From: Hippophae tibetana
Taxonomy: Eukaryota > Streptophyta > Magnoliopsida > Rosales > Elaeagnaceae
Assembly: GCA_037013495.1 (NCBI GenBank)
Contig: CM072801.1
Coordinates: 106,275,816 to 106,339,815, forward strand
Direction: 5' to 3'
Length of the DNA: 64,000 nt
A model generated the notes under the pieces. It searched no databases, had not been told where the DNA came from, and saw only the letters and a list, made by a program, of their open reading frames with translations. Positions 24,701 to 38,200 of the stretch are shown here, piece after piece. The first letter of the stretch is position 1, and every line of letters starts with the position of its first letter. A program made the translations under genes and the position numbers.

Positions 24701-27700
24701 AGAACACGGTTAGAAAACCACGCAAAATTGTGAGACCAAACTATTAGAGTCGGAAAGTAGTGTAAGCGATGGAATTTGGGTTCTAAAAAGTGGACAACTG
24801 AACTATTTTTTACTTTATATTGTTGCAAATTGAAATGAGTTTAGATTTGATATTTTATAATGGTCGTTTTGATGTATGACTTAAAAGTTATAATAATTTA
24901 TAGTTGGAACCTCAATACATAATTTCTTTTTTTTAAATGACGAATTCTAGAAACTTTGTTGTTTTTTTATTCAGGATCAAAGATTGGTTGAATGCCGAAA
25001 ACAAAGAACAGGAAAATGATACAGTGAATTAAAAGAAAAGTACGAAATGAAATGCAAATAAGAAAATAATGACAACAAAATGTAAAGAAAACAAAAGACT
25101 TGTAGAAATATTTGTTTCTTTAATTGTGATTTAGACCAAAAGAATGCAAAAAAAAAATGGAAACCTTTAGTAAATCTAATACATTAAGATAGATATTCTA
25201 TTTTGCGTAACCAAGGCTTCGATACCTAATGATACGGATCTTTTATACGGACCATTTTGGAAACCATGAACTCAAAGGAATGAGAAAGATTGAATTGCTA
25301 AGAAAATGGTTAATATAATCAAATTTGAACAATTAAGAACACGTTTAGAAAACCACGCAAAAATGTGAGACCAAACTATTAGACTTCGGAAAGTAGTGTA
25401 AGCGATGGAATTTGGGTTCTAAAAAGTGGACAACTGAACTATTTTTTACTTTATGTTTTTGCAAATTGAAATGAGTTTAGATTTGATATTTTATAATAGT
25501 CGTTTTGATGTATGACTTAAAAGTTATAACAGTTTAAAGTTGGAACCTCAATAAATAATTTCTTTTTTTTAAATTACGAACAAAAGAAATTTTGTTGTTT
25601 TTTATTCAGGAGCAAAGATAGGTTGAACACCGAAAACAAAAAACATGAAAATGATACAGTGAATTAAAAGAAAAGTACGAAATGAAATGCAAATAAGAAA
25701 ATAATGACAACAAAATCTAAAGAAAACCAAAGACTTGTAGAAATATTTGTTTCTTTAATTGTGATTTGGACCAAAAGAATGCAAAAAACAATAAAATGGA
25801 AACCTTTAGTAAATCTAATATATTAAGATAGATATTCTTTTTTGGGCAACGAAGGCTTCGATACCAAATGATACGGATCTTTTGTGGGGACCATTTTGGA
25901 AACCATGCACCCAAAGGAATGAGAAAGATTGAATTGCTAAGAACATGGTTAATAAAATCAAATTTGAACAATTAAGAACACGTTTAGAAAACCACGCAAA
26001 AATGTGAGACCAAACTATTAGAGTCGGAAAGTAGTGTAAGCGATGGAATTAGGGTTCTATAAAGTGGACAACTGAACTATTTTTTACTTTATATTGTTGC
26101 AACATGAAATGAGTTTAGATTTGATATTTTATAATGGTCGTTTTGATGTATGACTTAAAAGTTATAACAGTTTATAGTTGGAACCTCAATACATAATTTC
26201 TTTTTTCTAAATTACGAACTCCAAAAATTTTGTTGTTTTTTATTCTGGATCAAAGAATAGTTGAACGCCGAAAACAAAGAACAGGAAAATGATATAGTGA
26301 ATTAAAAGAGAAGTACGAAATTAAATGCAAATAAGAAAATAATGACAACAAAATCTAAAGAAAACAAAAGACTTGTAGAAATATTTGTTTCTTTAATTGT
26401 GATTTGGACCAAAAGAATGCAAAAAACAATAAAATGGAAACCTTTAGTAAATCTAATACATTAAGATAGATATTCTATTTTGGTTAACCAAGGCTTCGAT
26501 ACCAAATGATACTGATCTTTTATACGGACCATTTTGGAAACCATGAACGCAAAGGAATGAGAAAGATTGAATTGCTAAGAACATGGTTAATATAATCAAA
26601 TTTGAACAATTAAGAATACGTTTAGAAAACCACGCAAAAATGTGAGACCAAACTATTAGAGTCGGAAAGTAGTGTAAGCGATGGAATTTGGGTTCTAAAA
26701 AGTGGACAACTGAACTATTGTTTACTTTATATTGTTGCAAATTGAAATGAGTTTAGATTTGATATTTTATAATGGTCGTTTTGATGTATGACTTAAAAGT
26801 TATAATAATTTATAGTTGGAACCTCAATACATAATTTCTTTTTTTTAAATGACGAACTCCAGAAACTTTGTTGTTTTTTATTCAGGATCAAATATTGGTT
26901 GAACGCCGAAAACAAAGAACAGGAAAATGATACAGTGAATTAAAAGAAAAGTACGAAATGAAATGCAAATAAGAAAATAATGACAACAAAATCTAAAGAA
27001 AACAAAAGGCTTGTAAAAATATTTGTTTCTTTAATTGTGATTTAGACCAAAAGAATGCAAAAAAAAAATGGAAACCTTTAGTAAATCTAATACATTAAGA
27101 TAGATATTCTATTTTGCGTAACCAAGGCTTCGATACCTAATGATACGGATCTTTTATACGGACCATTTTGGAAACCATGAACTCAAAGGAATGAGAAAGA
27201 TTGAATTGCTAAGAAAATGGTTAATATAATCAAATTTGAACAATTAAGAACACGTTTAGAAAACCACGCAAAAATGTGAGACCAAACTATTAGACTTCGG
27301 AAAGTAGTGTAAGCGATGGAATTTGGGTTCTAAAAAGTGGACAACTGAACTATTTTTTACTTTATGTTTTTGCAAATTGAAATGAGTTTAGATTTGATAT
27401 TTTATAATAGTCGTTTTGATGTATGACTTAAAAGTTATAACAGTTTAAAGTTGGAACCTCAATAAATAATTTCTTTTTTTTAAATTACGAACAAAAGAAA
27501 TTTTGTTGTTTTTTATTCAGGAGCAAAGATAGGTTGAACATCGAAAACAAAAAACATGAAAATGATACAGTGAATTAAAAGAAAAGTACGAAATGAAATG
27601 CAAATAAGAAAATAATGACAACAAAATCTAAAGAAAACCAAAGACTTGTAGAAATATTTGTTTCTTTAATTGTGATTTGGACCAAAAGAATGCAAAAAAC

Positions 27701-29458
27701 AATAAAATGGAAACCTTTAGTAAATCTAATATATTAAGATAGATATTCTTTTTTGGGCAACGAAGGCTTCGATACCAAATGATACGGATCTTTTGTGGGG
27801 ACCATTTTGGAAACCATGCACCCAAAGGAATGAGAAAGATTGAATTGCTAAGAACATGGTTAATAAAATCAAATTTGAACAATTAAGAACACGTTTAGAA
27901 AACCACGCAAAAATGTGAGACCAAACTATTAGAGTCGGAAAGTAGTGTAAGCGATGGAATTAGGGTTCTATAAAGTGCACAACTGAACTATTTTTTACTT
28001 TATATTGTTGCAACATGAAATGAGTTTAGATTTGATATTTTATAATGGTCGTTTTGATGTATGACTTAAAAGTTATAACAGTTTATAGTTGGAACCTCAA
28101 TACATAATTTCTTTTTTCTAAATTACGAACTCCAAAAATTTTGTTGTTTTTTATTCTGGATCAAAGAATAGTTGAACGCCGAAAACAAAGAACATGAAAA
28201 TGATATAGTGAATTAAAAGAGAAGTACGAAATTAAATGCAAATAAGAAAATAATGACAACAAAATCTAAAGAAAACAAAAGACTTGTAGAAATATTTGTT
28301 TCTTTAATTGTGATTTGGACCAAAAGAATGCAAAAAACAATAAAATGGAAACCTTTAGTAAATCTAATACATTAAGATAGATATTCTATTTTGGTTAAGC
28401 AAGGCTTCGATACCAAATGATACTGATCTTTTATACGGACCATTTTGGAAACCATGAACGCAAAGGAATGAGAAAGATTGAATTGCTAAGAACATGGTTA
28501 ATATAATCAAATTTGAACAATTAAGAATACGTTTAGAAAACCACGCAAAAATGTGAGACCAAACTATTAGAGTCGGAAAGTAGTGTAAGCGATGGAATTT
28601 GGGTTCTAAAAAGTGGACAACTGAACTATTGTTTACTTTATATTGTTGCAAATTGAAATGAGTTTAGATTTGATATTTTATAATGGTCGTTTTGATGTAT
28701 GACTTAAAAGTTATAATAATTTATAGTTGGAACCTCAATACATAATTTCTTTTTTTTAAATGACGAACTCCAGAAACTTTGTTGTTTTTTATTCAGGATC
28801 AAATATTGGTTGAACGCCGAAAACAAAGAACAGGAAAATGATACAGTGAATTAAAAGAAAAGTACGAAATGAAATGCAAATAAGAAAATAATGACAACAA
28901 AATCTAAAGAAAACAAAAGGCTTGTAAAAATATTTGTTTCTTTAATTGTGATTTAGACCAAAAGAATGCAAAAAAAAAATGGAAACCTTTAGTAAATCTA
29001 ATACATTAAGATAGATATTCTATTTTGCGTAACCAAGGCTTCGATACCTAATGATACGTATCTTTTATACGGACCATTTTGGAAACCATGAACTCAAAGG
29101 AATTAGAAAGATTGAATTGCTAAAAATATGGTTAATATAATCAACTTTGAACAATTAAGAACACATTTAGAAAACCACGCAAAAATGTGAGACCAAACTA
29201 TTAGACTTCGAAAAGTAGTGTAAGCGATGGAATTTGGGTTCTAAAAAGTGGACAAATGAACTATTTTTTACTTTATGTTTTTGCAAATTGAAATGAGTTT
29301 AGATTTGATATTTTATAATAGTCGTTTTGATGTATGACTTAAAAGTTATAACAGTTTAAAGTTGGAACCTCAATAAATAAATTCTTTTTTTTAAATTACG
29401 AACACCAGAAAATTTGTTGTTTTTTATTCAGGAGCAAAGATAGGTTAAACACCGAAAA
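21778..29458 (+). repeat. Domain B higher-order unit 2, twelve monomers (m35-m46)
   Basis: Starts 21778, 22416, 23070, 23709, 24346, 25002, 25637, 26275, 26913, 27548, 28186, 28824. It follows the P-Q-R-S-T order and then continues with short units. Its first nine members correspond to m47-m55 at an offset of 7680-7682 bp. The extra three (m44-m46) are a local copy of m41-m43. m38 changes from gamma to beta in its 3' half (ATAATGGTCG, then GGAACATCAATAAATAA and TTCAGGAGC). m39 is the longest unit (656 bp) and joins a long-class insert to a short-class ATATTCTATTTTGGG flank. Confidence 0.75.
25002..28823 (+). repeat. Tandem 1911-bp trimer, two copies (m40-m42, m43-m45)
   Basis: m40, m41 and m42 (25002, 25637, 26275) match m43, m44 and m45 (26913, 27548, 28186) at exactly 1911 bp. 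Marks include ACGAACAAAAGAAATTTTG, ATATTCTTTTTTGGG, TTTGTGGGGACC, GCACCCAAAGG, ATTCTGGATC and GATATAGTG. Differences are few: for example GTGGACAAC against GTGCACAAC and TTAACCAAGG against TTAAGCAAGG. m43 and m46 share CAAAAGGCTTGTAAAAAT in their 5' part while m40 does not, so the breakpoint lies inside the early part of m43/m46. Confidence 0.85.
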
Positions 29459-32400
29459 CAAAGAACAAGAAAATGATACAGTGAATTAAAAGAAAAGTAC
29501 GAAATGAAATGCAAATTAGAAAATAATGACAACAAAATCTAAAGAAAAACAAAGACTTGTAGAAATATTTGTTTCGTTAATTGTGATTTTGACAAAAAGA
29601 ATGCAAAAAAAATAAAATGGAAACCTTTAGTAAATCTAATACATTAAGATAGATATTCTATTTTGGGTAACCAAGGCTTCGATACCAAATGAGACGGATA
29701 TTTTATGCGGACCATTTTGGAAACCATGCACTCAAAGGAATGAGAAGGAATGAATTGCTAAGAACATGGTTTATATAATCAAATTTTAACAATTAAGAAC
29801 ACGATTAGAAAACCACGCAAAAATGTGAAACCAAACTATTAGAGTCGGAAAGTAGTGTAAGCGATGATATTTGGGTTCCAAAAAGTGGACAACTGAACTA
29901 TTTTTTACTTTATATTGTTGCAAATTGAAATGAGTTTAGATTTGATATTTTATAATGGTCGTTTTGATGTATGACCTAAAAGTTATAACAGTTTATAGTT
30001 GGAACCTCAATACATAATTTCTTTTTTTTAAATTACAAACTCCAGAAACTTTGTTGTTTTTTATTCAGGATCAAAGATTGGTTGAACGCCGTAAACAAAG
30101 AACAGGAAAATGATACAGTGAATTAAAAGAAAAGTACGAAATGAAATGAAAATAAGAAAATAATGACAAGAAAATCAAAAGAAAACAAAAGACTTGTAGA
30201 AATATTTCTTTCTTTAATTGTGATTTGGACCAAAAGAATGCAAAAAACAATAAAATGGAAACGTTTAGTAAATCTAAAATTAAAAAAATAGATATATTAA
30301 GAGAGATATAATATTTTGGGCAACCAAGGCTACGATACCAAATTATATGGATCTTTTATGCGGACCATTTTGGAAACCATGAAGTCAAAGGAATGAGAAA
30401 GATTGAATTGCTAAGAACATGGTTAATATAATCAAATTTGAACAATTAAGAACACGATTAGAAAACCACGCAAAAATGTGAGACCAAACTATTACACTTC
30501 GGAAAGTAGTGTAAGCGATGGAATTTGAGTTCTAAAAAGTGGACAACTGAACTCTTTTTTACTTTATGTTTTTGCAAATTGAAATGAGTTTAGATTTGAT
30601 ATTTTATAATAGTCGTTTTGATGTATGACTTAAAAGTTATAACAGTTTAAAGTTGGAACCTCAATAAATAATTTATTTTTTTTAAATTACGACCTCTAGA
30701 TATTTTGTTGTTTTTTATTCAGGAGCAAAGATAGGGTGAACACCGAAAACAAAAGAACATGAAAATGATAAAGTGAATTAAAAGAAATGTACGAAATGAA
30801 ATGCAAATAAGAAAATAATGACAACAAAATCTAAACAAAACAAACGACCTGTAGAAATATTTGTTTCTTTAATTGTGATTTGGACCAAAAGAATGCAAAA
30901 ACCAATAAAATGGAAAGCTTTAGTAAATCTAATACATTAAGATAGATATTCTATTTTGGTTAACCAAGGCTTCGATACCAAATGATACGGATCTTTTATA
31001 CGCACCATTTTGGAAACCATGAACGCAAAGGAATGAGAAAGATTGAAATGCTAGGCACATGGTTAATATAATCAAATTTGAACAATTAAGAACACGTTTA
31101 GAAAACCACGCAAAAATGTGAGACCATACTATTAGACTTCGAAAAGTAGTGTAAGCGAGGGAATTTGGGTTCTAAAAAGTGGACAACTGAACTATTTTTT
31201 AATTTATATTGTTGCAAATTGAAATGCGTTTAGATTTGATATTTTATAATGGTCGTTTTGATGTATGACTTAAAAGTTATAACAGTTTATAGTTGGAAGC
31301 TAAATACATAAATTCTTTTTTTTAAATTACGAACTCCAGAAACTTTGTTGTTTTTTATTCAGGATCAAAGATTGGTTTAACGCCGAAAACAAAGAACAGG
31401 AAAATGATACAGTGAATTAAAAGAAAAGTACCAAATGAAATGCAAATAAGAAAATAATGACAACAAAATGTAAAGAAAACAAAAGACTTGTAGAAATACT
31501 TGTTTCGTTAATGGTGATTTGGACCAAAAGAATGCAAAAAACAATAAAATGGAAACCTTTAGTAAATCTTATATATTAAGATAGATATTCTATTTTGGGA
31601 AACCAAGGCTTCGATACCATACGATACGGATATTTTATGCGGACCATTTTGGAAACCATGCACTCAAAGGAATGAGAAAGATTGAATTGCTAAGAACATG
31701 GTTAATATAATCAAATTTTAACAATTAAGAACACGATTAGAAAACCACGCAAAAATGTGAGACCAAACTATTAGAGTGGGAAAGTAGTGTAAGCGATGGA
31801 ATTTGGGTTCTAAAAAGTGGACAACTGAACTATTTTTTACTTTATATTGTTGCAAATTGAAATGAGTTTAGATTTGATATTTTATAATGGTCGTTTTGAT
31901 GTATGACTTAAAAGTTATAACAGTTTATAGTTGGAACCTCAATACATAATTTCTTTTTTTTAAATTACGAACTCCAGAAACTTTGTTGTTTTTTATTCAG
32001 GATCAAAGATTGGTTGAACGCCGTAAACAAAGAACAGGAAAATGATACAGTGAATTAAAAGAAAAGTACGACATGAAATGCAAATAAGAAAATTATTACA
32101 AGAAAATCAAAAGAAAACAAAAGACTTGTAGAAATATTTGTTTCTTTAATTGTGATTTGGACCAAAAGAATGCAAAAAACAATAAAATGGAAACGTTTAG
32201 TAAATCTAAAATTAAAAAAAATAGATATATTAAGAGAGATATTCTATTTTGGGCAACCAAGGCTACGATACCAAATGATATGGATCTTTTATGCGGACCA
32301 TTTTGGAAACCATGAACTCAAAGGAATGAGAAAGATTTAATTGCTAAGAACATGGTTAATATAATCAAATTTTAACAATTAAGAACACGGTTAGAAAACC

Positions 32401-35227
32401 ACGCAAAATTGTGAGACCAAACTATTAGAGTCGGAAAGTAGTGTAAGCGATGGAATTTGGGTTCTAAAAAGTGGACAACTGAACTATTTTTTACTTTATA
32501 TTGTTGCAAATTGAAATGAGTTTAGATTTGATATTTTATAATGGTCGTTTTGATGTATGACTTAAAAGTTATAATAATTTATAGTTGGAACCTCAATACA
32601 TAATTTCTTTTTTTTAAATGACGAATTCCAGAAACTTTGTTGTTTTTTTATTCAAGATCAAAGATTGGTTGAACGCCGAAAACAAAGAACAGGAAAATGA
32701 TACAGTGAATTAAAAGAAAAGTACTAAATGAAATGCAAATAAGAAAATAATGACAACAAAATGTAAAGAAAACAAAAGACTTGTACAAATATTTGTTTCT
32801 TTAATTGTGATTTAGACCAAAAGAATGCAAAAAAAAATGGAAACCTTTAGTAAATCTAATACATTAAGATAGATATTCTATTTTGCGTAACCAAGGCTTC
32901 GATACCTAATGATACGGATCTTTTATACGGACCATTTTGGAAACCATGAACTCAAAGGAATGAGAAAGATTGAATTGCTAAGAAAATGGTTAATATAATC
33001 AAATTTGAACAATTAAGAACACGTTTAGAAAACCACGCAAAAATGTGAGACCAAACTATTAGACTTCGGAAAGTAGTGTAAGCGATGGAATTTGGGTTCT
33101 AAAAAGTGGACAACTGAACTATTTTTTACTTTATGTTTTTGCAAATTGAAATGAGTTTAGATTTGATATTTTATAATAGTCGTTTTGATGTATGACTTAA
33201 AAGTTATAACAGTTTAAAGTTGGAACCTCAATAAATAATTTCTTTTTTTTAAATTACGAACAAAAGAAATTTTGTTGTTTTTTATTCAGGAGCAAAGATA
33301 GGTTGAACACCGAAAACAAAGAACATGAAAATGATACAGTGAATTAAAAGAAAAGTACGAAATGAAATGCAAATAAGAAAATAATGACAACAAAATGTAA
33401 AGAAAACCAAAGACTTGTAGAAATATTTGTTTCTTTAATTGTGATTTGGACCAAAAGAATGCAAAAAACAATAAAATGGAAACCTTTAGTAAATCTAATA
33501 TATTAAGATAGATATTCTATTTTGGGCAACGAAGGCTTCGATACCAAATGATACGGATCTTTTGTGGGGACCATTTTGGAAACCATGCACCCAAAGGAAT
33601 GAGAAAGATTGAATTGCTAAGAACATGGTTAATAAAATCAAATTTGAACAATTAAGAACACGATTAGAAAACCACGCAAAAATGTGAGACCAAACTATTA
33701 GAGTCGGAAAGTAGTGTAAGCGATGGAATTAGGGTTCTATAAAGTGGACAACTGAACTATTTTTTACTTTATATTGTTGCAACATGAAATGAGTTTAGAT
33801 TTGATATTTTATAATGGTCGTTTTGATGTATGACTTAAAAGTTATAACAGTTTATAGTTGGAACCTCAATACATAATTTCTTTTTTTTAAATTACGAACT
33901 CCAAAAATTTTGTTGTTTTTTATTCTGGATCAAAGAATAGTTGAACGCCGAAAACAAAGAACAGGAAAATGATATAGTGAATTAAAAGAGAAGTACGAAA
34001 TTAAATGCAAATAAGAAAATAATGACAACAAAATCTAAAGAAAACAAAAGACTTGTAGAAATATTTGTTTCTTTAATTGTGATTTGGACCAAAAGAATGC
34101 AAAAAACAATAAAATGGAAACCTTTAGTAAATCTAATACATTAAGATAGATATTCTATTTTGGTTAACCAAGGCTTCGATACCAAATGATACAGATCTTT
34201 TATACGGACCATTTTGGAAACCATGAACGCAAAGGAATGAGAAAGATTGAATTGCTAAGAACATGGTTAATATAATCAAATTTTAACAATTAAGAATACG
34301 TTTAGAAAACCACGCAAAAATGTGAGACCAAACTATTAGAGTCAGAAAGTAGTGTAAGCGATGGAATTTGGGTTCTAAAAAGTGGACAACTGAACTATTT
34401 TTTACTTTATATTGTTGCAAATTGAAATGAGTTTAGATTTGATATTTTATAATGGTCGTTTTGATGTATGACTTAAAAGTTATAATAATTTATAGTTGGA
34501 ACCTCAATACATAATTTCATTTTTTTAAATGACGAACTCCAGAAACTTTGTTGTTTTTTATTCAGGATCAAATATTGGTTGAACGCCGAAAACAAAGAAC
34601 AGGAAAATGATACAGTGAATTAAAAGAAAAGTACGAAATGAAATGCAAATAAGAAAATAATGACAACAAAATCTAAAGAAAACAAAAGGCTTGTAAAAAT
34701 ATTTGTTTCTTTAATTGTGATTTAGACCAAAAGAATGCAAAAAAAAAATGGAAACCTTTAGTAAATCTAATACATTAAGATAGATATTCTATTTTGCGTA
34801 ACCAAGGCTTCGATACCTAATGATACGTATCTTTTATACGGACCATTTTGGAAACCATGAACTCAAAGGAATGAGAAAGATTGAATTGCTAAAAATATGG
34901 CTAATATAATCAACTTTGAACAATTAAGAACACATTTAGAAAACCACGCAAAAATGTGAGACCAAACTATTAGACTTCGAAAAGTAGTGTAAGCGATGGA
35001 ATTTGGGTTCTAAAAAGTGGACAAATGAACTATTTTTTACTTTATGTTTTTGCAAATTGAAATGAGTTTAGATTTGATATTTTATATTAGTCGTTTTGAT
35101 GTATGACTTAAAAGTTATAACAGTTTAAAGTTGGAACCTCAATAAATAAATTCTTTTTTTTAAATTACGAACACCAGAAATTTTGTTGTTTTTTATTCAG
35201 GAGCAAAGATAGGTTAAACACCGAAAA
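29459..35227 (+). repeat. Domain B higher-order unit 3, nine monomers (m47-m55)
   Basis: Starts 29459, 30096, 30750, 31390, 32028, 32683, 33317, 33955, 34593. It corresponds to m35-m43 one for one. Clear shared pairs are m36/m48 (CCAAATTATATGG, GAAGTCAAAGG), m37/m49 (CAAACGACCTG), m38/m50 (AGAGTGGGAAAG), m39/m51 (CACGGTTAG, CAAAATTGTGAG) and m43/m55 (CAAAAGGCTTG). m49 keeps only part of the m37 sequence and contains a stretch with GGCACATGG and GGACTTCG-like marks from another unit, so it is partly converted. Confidence 0.75.
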
Positions 35228-38200
35228 CAAAGAACATGAAAATGATCTAGTGAATTAAAAGAAAAATATGAAATGAAATGCAAATTAGAAAATAATGACA
35301 AGAAAATCTAAAGAAAACCAAAGACTTGTAGAAATATTTATTTCGTTAATTATGATTTGGACAAAAAGAATGCAAAAAACAATAAAATGGAAACTTTTAG
35401 TAAATCTAATACATTAAGATAGATATTCTATTTTGCGCAACCATGGCATCGATACCAAATGATACGGATATTTTATGCGGACCATTTTGGAAACCATGCA
35501 CTCAAAGGAATGAGAAAGATTGAATTGCTAAGAACATGGTTAATATAATCAAATTTTAACAATTAAGAACACGATTAGAAAACCACGCAAAAATGTGAGA
35601 CCAAACTATTAGAGTCGGAAAGTAGTGTAAGCGATGGAATTTGGGTTCTAAAAAGTGGACAAGAGAACTATTTTTTACTTTATATTGTTGCAAATTGAAA
35701 TGAGTTTAGATTTGATATTTTATAATGGTCTTTTGATGTATGACTTAAAAGTTATAACAGTTTATAGTTGGAACCTCAATACATAATTTCTTTTTTTTAA
35801 ATTACGAACTCCAGAAACTTTGTTGTTTTTTATTCAGGATCAAAGATTGGTTGAACGCCGTAAACAAAGAATAGGAAAATGATACAGTGAATTAAAAGAA
35901 AAGTACGAAATGAAATGCAAATAAGAAAATACTGACAACAAAATCTAAAGAAAACAAAAGACTTGTAGAAATATTTATTTCTTTAATTGTGATTTGGACC
36001 AAAAGAATGCAAAAAAAAAAATAATATGGAAACCTTTAGTAAATCTAATACATTAAGATAGATATTCTATTTTGGTTAACCAAGGCTTCGATACCAAATG
36101 ATACAGATCTTTTATACGGACCATTTTGGAAACCATGAACGCAAAGGAATGAGAAAGATTGAATTGCTAAGCACATGGTTAATATAATCAAATTTGAACA
36201 ATTAAGAACACGTTTAGAAAACCACGCAAAAATGTGAGACCTAACTATTAGAGTCGGAAAGTAGTGTAAGCGATGGAATTTGGGTTCTAAAAAGTGGACA
36301 ACTGAACTATTTTTTAATTTATATTGTTGCAAATTGAAATGCGTTTAGATTTGATATTTTATAATGGTCGTTTTGATGTATGACTTAAAAGTTATAACAG
36401 TTTAAAGTTGGAACCTCAATACATAAATTCTTTTTTTTAAATTACGAACTCCAGAAACTTTGTTGTTTTTTATTCAGGATCAAAGATTGGTTTTACGCCG
36501 AAAACAAAGAATAGGAAAATGATACAGTGAATTAAAAGAAAAGTACCAAATGAAATGCAAATAAGAAAATAATGACAACAAAATCTAAAGAAAACCAAAG
36601 ACATGTAGAAATATTTGTTTCGTTAATGGTGATTTAGACCAAAAGAATGCAAAAAACAATAAAATGGAAACCTTTAGTAAATCTAATATATTAAAATAGA
36701 TATTCTATTTTGGGCAACCAAGGCTTCGATACCATATGATACGGATATTTTATGTGGACCATTTTGGAAACCATGCACTCAAAGAAATGAGAAAGATTGA
36801 ATTGCTAAGAACATGGTTAATATAATCAAATTTTAACAATTAAGAACACGATTAGAAAACCACGCAAAAATGTGAGACCAAACTATTAGAGTCGGAAAGT
36901 AGTGTAAGCGATGGAATTTGGGTTCTAAAAAGTGGACAACTGAACTATTTTTTACTTTATATTGTTGCAAATTGAAATGAGTTTAGATTTGATATTTTAT
37001 AATGGTCGTTTTGATGTATGACTTAAAAGTTATAACAGTTTATAGTTGGTACCTCAATACATAATTTCTTTTTTTTAAATTACGAACTCCAGAAACTTTG
37101 TTGTTTTTTATTCAGGATCAAAGATTGGTTGAAGGCCGTAAACAAAGAACAGGAAAATGATACAGTGAATTAAAAGAAAAGTACGACATGAAATGCAAAC
37201 TAGAAAATTATGACAAGAAAATCAAAAGAAAACAAAAGACTTGTAGAAATATTTGTTTCTTTAATTGTGATTTGGACCAAAAGATTGCAAAAAACAATAA
37301 AATGGAAACGTTTAGTAAATCTAAAATTAAAAAAAATAGATATATTAAGAGAGATATAATATTTTGGGCAACCAAGGCTACGATACCAAATGATATGGAT
37401 CTTTTATGCGGACCATTTTGGAAACCATGAACTCAAAGGAATGAGAAAGATTGAATTGCTAAGAACATGGTTAATATAATCAAATTTGAACAATTAAGAA
37501 CACGATTAGAAAACCACGCAAAAATGTGAGACCAAACTATTACACTTCGGAAAGTAGTGTAAGCGATGGAATTTGAGTTCTAAAAAGTGGACAACTGAAC
37601 TCTTTTTTACTTTATGTTTTTGCAAATTGAAATGAGTTTAGATTTGATATTTTATAATAGTCGTATTGATGTATGACTTAAAAGTTATAACAGTTTAAAG
37701 TTGGAACCTCAATAAATAATTTCTTTTTTTTAAATTAAGAACTCCAGAAATTTTGTTGTTTTTTATTCAGGAGCAAAGATAGGTTGAACACCGAAAACAA
37801 AAGAACATGAAAATGATACAGTGAATTAAAAGAAAAGTACGAAATGAAATGCAAATAAGAAAATAATGACAACAAAATCTAAACAAAACAAAAGACCTGT
37901 AGAAATATTTGTTTCTTTAATTGTGATTTGGACCAAAAGAATGCAAAAAACAATAAAATGGAAACCTTTAGTAAATCTAATACATTAAGATAGATATTCT
38001 ATTTTGGTTAACCAAGGCTTCGATACCAAATGATACAGATCTTTTATACGGACCATTTTGGAAACCATGAACGCAAAGGAATGAGAAAGATTGAATTGCT
38101 AAGCACATGGTTAATATAATCAAATTTGAACAATTAAGAACACGTTTAGAAAACCACGCAAAAATGTGAGACCAAACTATTAGAGTCGGAAATTAGTGTA

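Noticed and set aside
26453-26740. 95-codon minus-strand frames in gamma units (also at 28364-28651, 36045-36332 and 45689-45976) and 60-75-codon frames throughout domains B to D
   Set aside because: They recur at the repeat period, with stops gained or lost by single-base monomer variants and 1-bp indels (for example the GAAACATG deletion in m66, m69 and m75). No sign of selection for an intact frame.
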